DNA from: CAWCBH01 sp963793785
GTDB lineage: Bacteria > Actinomycetota > Thermoleophilia > Solirubrobacterales > 70-9
Direction: 5' to 3'
Length of the DNA: 64,000 nucleotides
NCBI GenBank assembly: GCA_963793785.1
Contig: CAWCBH010000003.1
Coordinates: 2,170,001 to 2,234,000, forward strand
In this document: piece by piece, positions 62,413-64,000 of the stretch
Layout of the letters: every line of letters starts with the position of its first letter
Position numbering within the stretch: the first letter of the stretch is position 1
Notes under the pieces: generated by a model
Database searches by the model: none
Seen by the model: the letters and a program-made list of their open reading frames with translations, nothing else
What the model was told of the DNA's origin: nothing
Translations under genes and position numbers: made by a program

Positions 62413-62418
62413 AGTCTG
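62413..62418 (-). promoter_or_regulatory. -10 box, metallopeptidase gene
   Basis: CAGACT on the minus strand, 8 nt before TTG 62404. Confidence 0.35.
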
Positions 62419-62488
62419 AAACCGAAGTTGCGGGTTGGCGTCGGGCCCTCCATAGTCTGGCCTGCTCCGCAACGGCGCCCCCGGAGGC

Positions 62489-63637
62489 GTGTTGCGAGTG
62501 ATTGTGGGCTCACCCGGCGGGAGAGACGACCATCTGCGGCTCCGCTCCAGCGGTGGGCGGGCGCTGCGCGCTGCCCGGCTCCCGCTCGTCGCCGCTGCCT
62601 TCTTGCTCTGCCTGGGGCTTGCGGCGCCGTCCGCGCTCGCCTTCCGCGTCTACAAGCCCCCGTCGGGCGAGGTCTTCTTCGGGGTCACCGACAACGGCGA
62701 CGCCTCCGGCTTTCGCAGCTTCGCGCGGGCGGTCGACAAGCACCCGGCGGTGATCGAGACCTACCACCCCTGGGAGAACAGCCTCAACCAGGCGATTCCC
62801 CGCTGGCGCGAGGTCCGCGCCCGGCCGATCCTGCACATCTCGACCGTCAACCAGGACGGGCGCGAGGTGATCACCCCCCGCGGCATCGCCGTCGGCAAGG
62901 GCGACGAGTACCTGCTGCGGCTGAACCGCCGCTTCGCGGAAGCCGAGATCCGCGCCTACATCAGGCCGCTGGGAGAGCCGAATCGCTGCCTCAACGCCTA
63001 CACGGCGGTCGATTGCGCCGGCAACCTGCGCGCGTCGCGCTACGCGCACCACTGGTACCGGCGCGCATTTCGCCGCATCTACGTGATCGTGCACGGGGGC
63101 GCCCGCCGCTGGCGCATCAATCGCCGCCTCGAGCGGCTGGGCCTGCCGGGAATCCGCCGCGGCGGCGGCCGCGAGCCGCGGCGGCTGCCGGAGGCGCCGA
63201 TCGCGGTCATCTGGAGCCCGCTGCCGGAAGGCTCTCCCGGGGTGCGGGCCAACCGACCGGGGTACTACTGGCCCGGATCGCGATGGGTCGATTGGGTCGG
63301 CACCGATTTCTACTCGCGCTACCCGTACTGGAATGACCTGCGGCGCTTCTATCGCCGCTACGCGAAGCGCAAGTCAAAGCCCTTCGCGCTCACCGAATGG
63401 GGCCTCTGGGGCGGGGACTCGCCGCGCTTCGTGCGGCGAGTGTTCGGATTCGTGCGCACGCACCGGCACACGCGGATGCTCGTCTACTACCAGGACTTCG
63501 GATCCAGCAACTCGTTCCGGATCCAGAACTATCCCGGCGGCCTCGACGTGCTGCGGCGCCGTCTGGACTCCCGCCGTTTCCCGGCCTTCGCTCCGCACCC
63601 GCCCGAGCCCGAGCCGACCAGCGGCGGGATCGGCTAG
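62489..63637 (+). CDS. secreted TIM-barrel glycoside hydrolase-like protein
   Basis: 382 residues. After a basic N-terminus there is a signal segment LPLVAAAFLLCLGLAAPSAL, then FFGVTDNGDASGFRSFARAV, YHPWENSLNQAIPRWREVRA, SRWVDWVGTDFYSRYPYWND and KPFALTEWGLWGGDSPRFVR, in which the Glu of LTEWG is a likely catalytic nucleophile, as in GH26/GH39-like barrels. Polysaccharide substrate unknown. Starts GTG 62489, TTG 62492 or GTG 62498; GGAGG at 62483-62487 favours 62498. Confidence 0.78.
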   Translation: MLRVIVGSPGGRDDHLRLRSSGGRALRAARLPLVAAAFLLCLGLAAPSALAFRVYKPPSGEVFFGVTDNGDASGFRSFARAVDKHPAVIETYHPWENSLNQAIPRWREVRARPILHISTVNQDGREVITPRGIAVGKGDEYLLRLNRRFAEAEIRAYIRPLGEPNRCLNAYTAVDCAGNLRASRYAHHWYRRAFRRIYVIVHGGARRWRINRRLERLGLPGIRRGGGREPRRLPEAPIAVIWSPLPEGSPGVRANRPGYYWPGSRWVDWVGTDFYSRYPYWNDLRRFYRRYAKRKSKPFALTEWGLWGGDSPRFVRRVFGFVRTHRHTRMLVYYQDFGSSNSFRIQNYPGGLDVLRRRLDSRRFPAFAPHPPEPEPTSGGIG

Positions 63638-63694
63638 AGCGCCCGGTCCCGGCTTTGCGACAATAGGTGTTGGGTCGGGCACAGCCCAGGAGCC

Positions 63695-63739
63695 GGTGGT
63701 CGACATTGACCGGCCATGAGGCGGTGAACCTCGACCACC
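63695..63739 (+). repeat. 45-nt hairpin repeat, copy 2
   Basis: Same element as 9101-9145: GGTGGTCGACATTGACCG ... GTGAACCTCGACCACC. It ends 12 nt before the start of the Mrp-like gene, within its probable 5' leader; a TAGGTG element lies about 25 nt ahead. The inner stem GACCG/CGGT is also paired here. Confidence 0.7.
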
Positions 63740-63751
63740 CAAACTGACCTG

Positions 63752-64000
63752 ATGCCGCTACCGACCAACGAACAGATCACCGAGAAGCTGCGGGCCGTGA
63801 TCGACCCGGAGCTGCGCCGCTCGATCGTCGAGCTGGGCATGGTGCGCCAGATCGACGTCCGCGAGGGCGGCCGAGTCGAGGTCGTCGTCTCGCTGACCAC
63901 CGCCGGCTGCCCGATCCGCAACCACTTCCAGCAGGCGGTTGCGGCGCAGGTGCGCGAGCTCGACGGGGTGACCGAGGTCGAGGTCGGCTTCGACGTCCTC
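63752..64000 (+). CDS. Mrp/ApbC-type Fe-S carrier, N-terminal part
   Basis: 83 codons up to the window end. The MIP18/DUF59 domain is visible: ITEKLRAVIDPELRRSIVEL, GMVRQIDVREGGRVEVVVSL, TTAGCPIRNHFQQAVAAQVR. In most actinobacteria it precedes a P-loop ATPase of the Mrp/NBP35 family, which inserts iron-sulfur clusters; the ATPase part would lie beyond the window. It could instead be a stand-alone SufT-type protein. The 45-nt hairpin lies just upstream and may regulate it. Confidence 0.8.
   Translation, partial: MPLPTNEQITEKLRAVIDPELRRSIVELGMVRQIDVREGGRVEVVVSLTTAGCPIRNHFQQAVAAQVRELDGVTEVEVGFDVL

Overview
The window is about 70 percent G+C. Its gene content is that of a high-GC, non-filamentous actinobacterium; DUF445, a GGDEF/HD-GYP hybrid, a cytochrome P450, WS/DGAT and L,D-transpeptidase genes together with gene style point to Thermoleophilia/Solirubrobacterales. 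That placement is inference: no rRNA lies in the window. Many genes lack a Shine-Dalgarno sequence and instead have a TAnnnT -10 hexamer 6-9 nt before the start codon, so leaderless transcription appears common.

Layout. 0-8.2 kb: a pentose-phosphate/glycolysis block (HAD phosphatase, pgi, tkt on minus; rpiA on plus; pgl, gnd on minus; zwf on plus). 8.2-17.6 kb: small membrane proteins, rlmN, a GGDEF/HD-GYP c-di-GMP protein, DUF445, a DUF4393-like protein, a lytic-transglycosylase-like protein and a secreted CocE-type hydrolase. 17.6-22.5 kb: VOC protein, P450, a propeller-like protein, a glutamate-cysteine-ligase-like enzyme, a 19-residue membrane peptide and a 5'-3' exonuclease. 22.5-32.1 kb: methyltransferase, then an unusual divergent cluster of four PaaK/CapK-like adenylate-forming enzymes, two paralogous GNATs and one asparagine-synthase-like amidotransferase, joined by 1-4 nt stop/start overlaps. 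32-44.8 kb: SnoaL proteins, an RTX-repeat protein, amine oxidase, SRPBCC, a phytoene-desaturase-like flavoprotein, a cupin/TetR pair with duplicated operators, sialidase-like and TolB-like secreted proteins, and a CN-hydrolase divergent from a winged-helix/TetR fusion regulator. 44.8-50.3 kb: acyl-CoA synthetase, a 2.4-kb islet between tRNA-Arg(ACG) and a duplicate of its 3' half (two FMN alpha-hydroxyacid dehydrogenase paralogs), a two-gene nucleotidyltransferase module and two tiny membrane proteins. 50.3-64 kb: pyk, dioxygenase, WS/DGAT, L,D-transpeptidase, two tRNA-Ser, alanine-racemase-like protein, aldonolactone oxidase, MFS, a third FMN oxidase, GMC oxidoreductase, cyclophilin, metallopeptidase, GH-like protein and the start of an Mrp-type Fe-S carrier.

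About a third of the genes need one or more single-base frame corrections to read as full-length proteins, while catalytic motifs are preserved in the successive frames. I read most of these as consensus-sequence errors rather than decay, but this cannot be proved from the sequence. Coordinates for those genes span the whole reconstructed gene.

The observations most worth following are the AsnB/GNAT/4xPaaK cluster, a 45-nt hairpin present twice (9.1 and 63.7 kb), the tRNA-Arg islet with a catalytic-His-lacking Tat-exported paralog, the cupin/TetR dual operator, and the repeated sharing of CTAG as overlapping stops by five convergent gene pairs.
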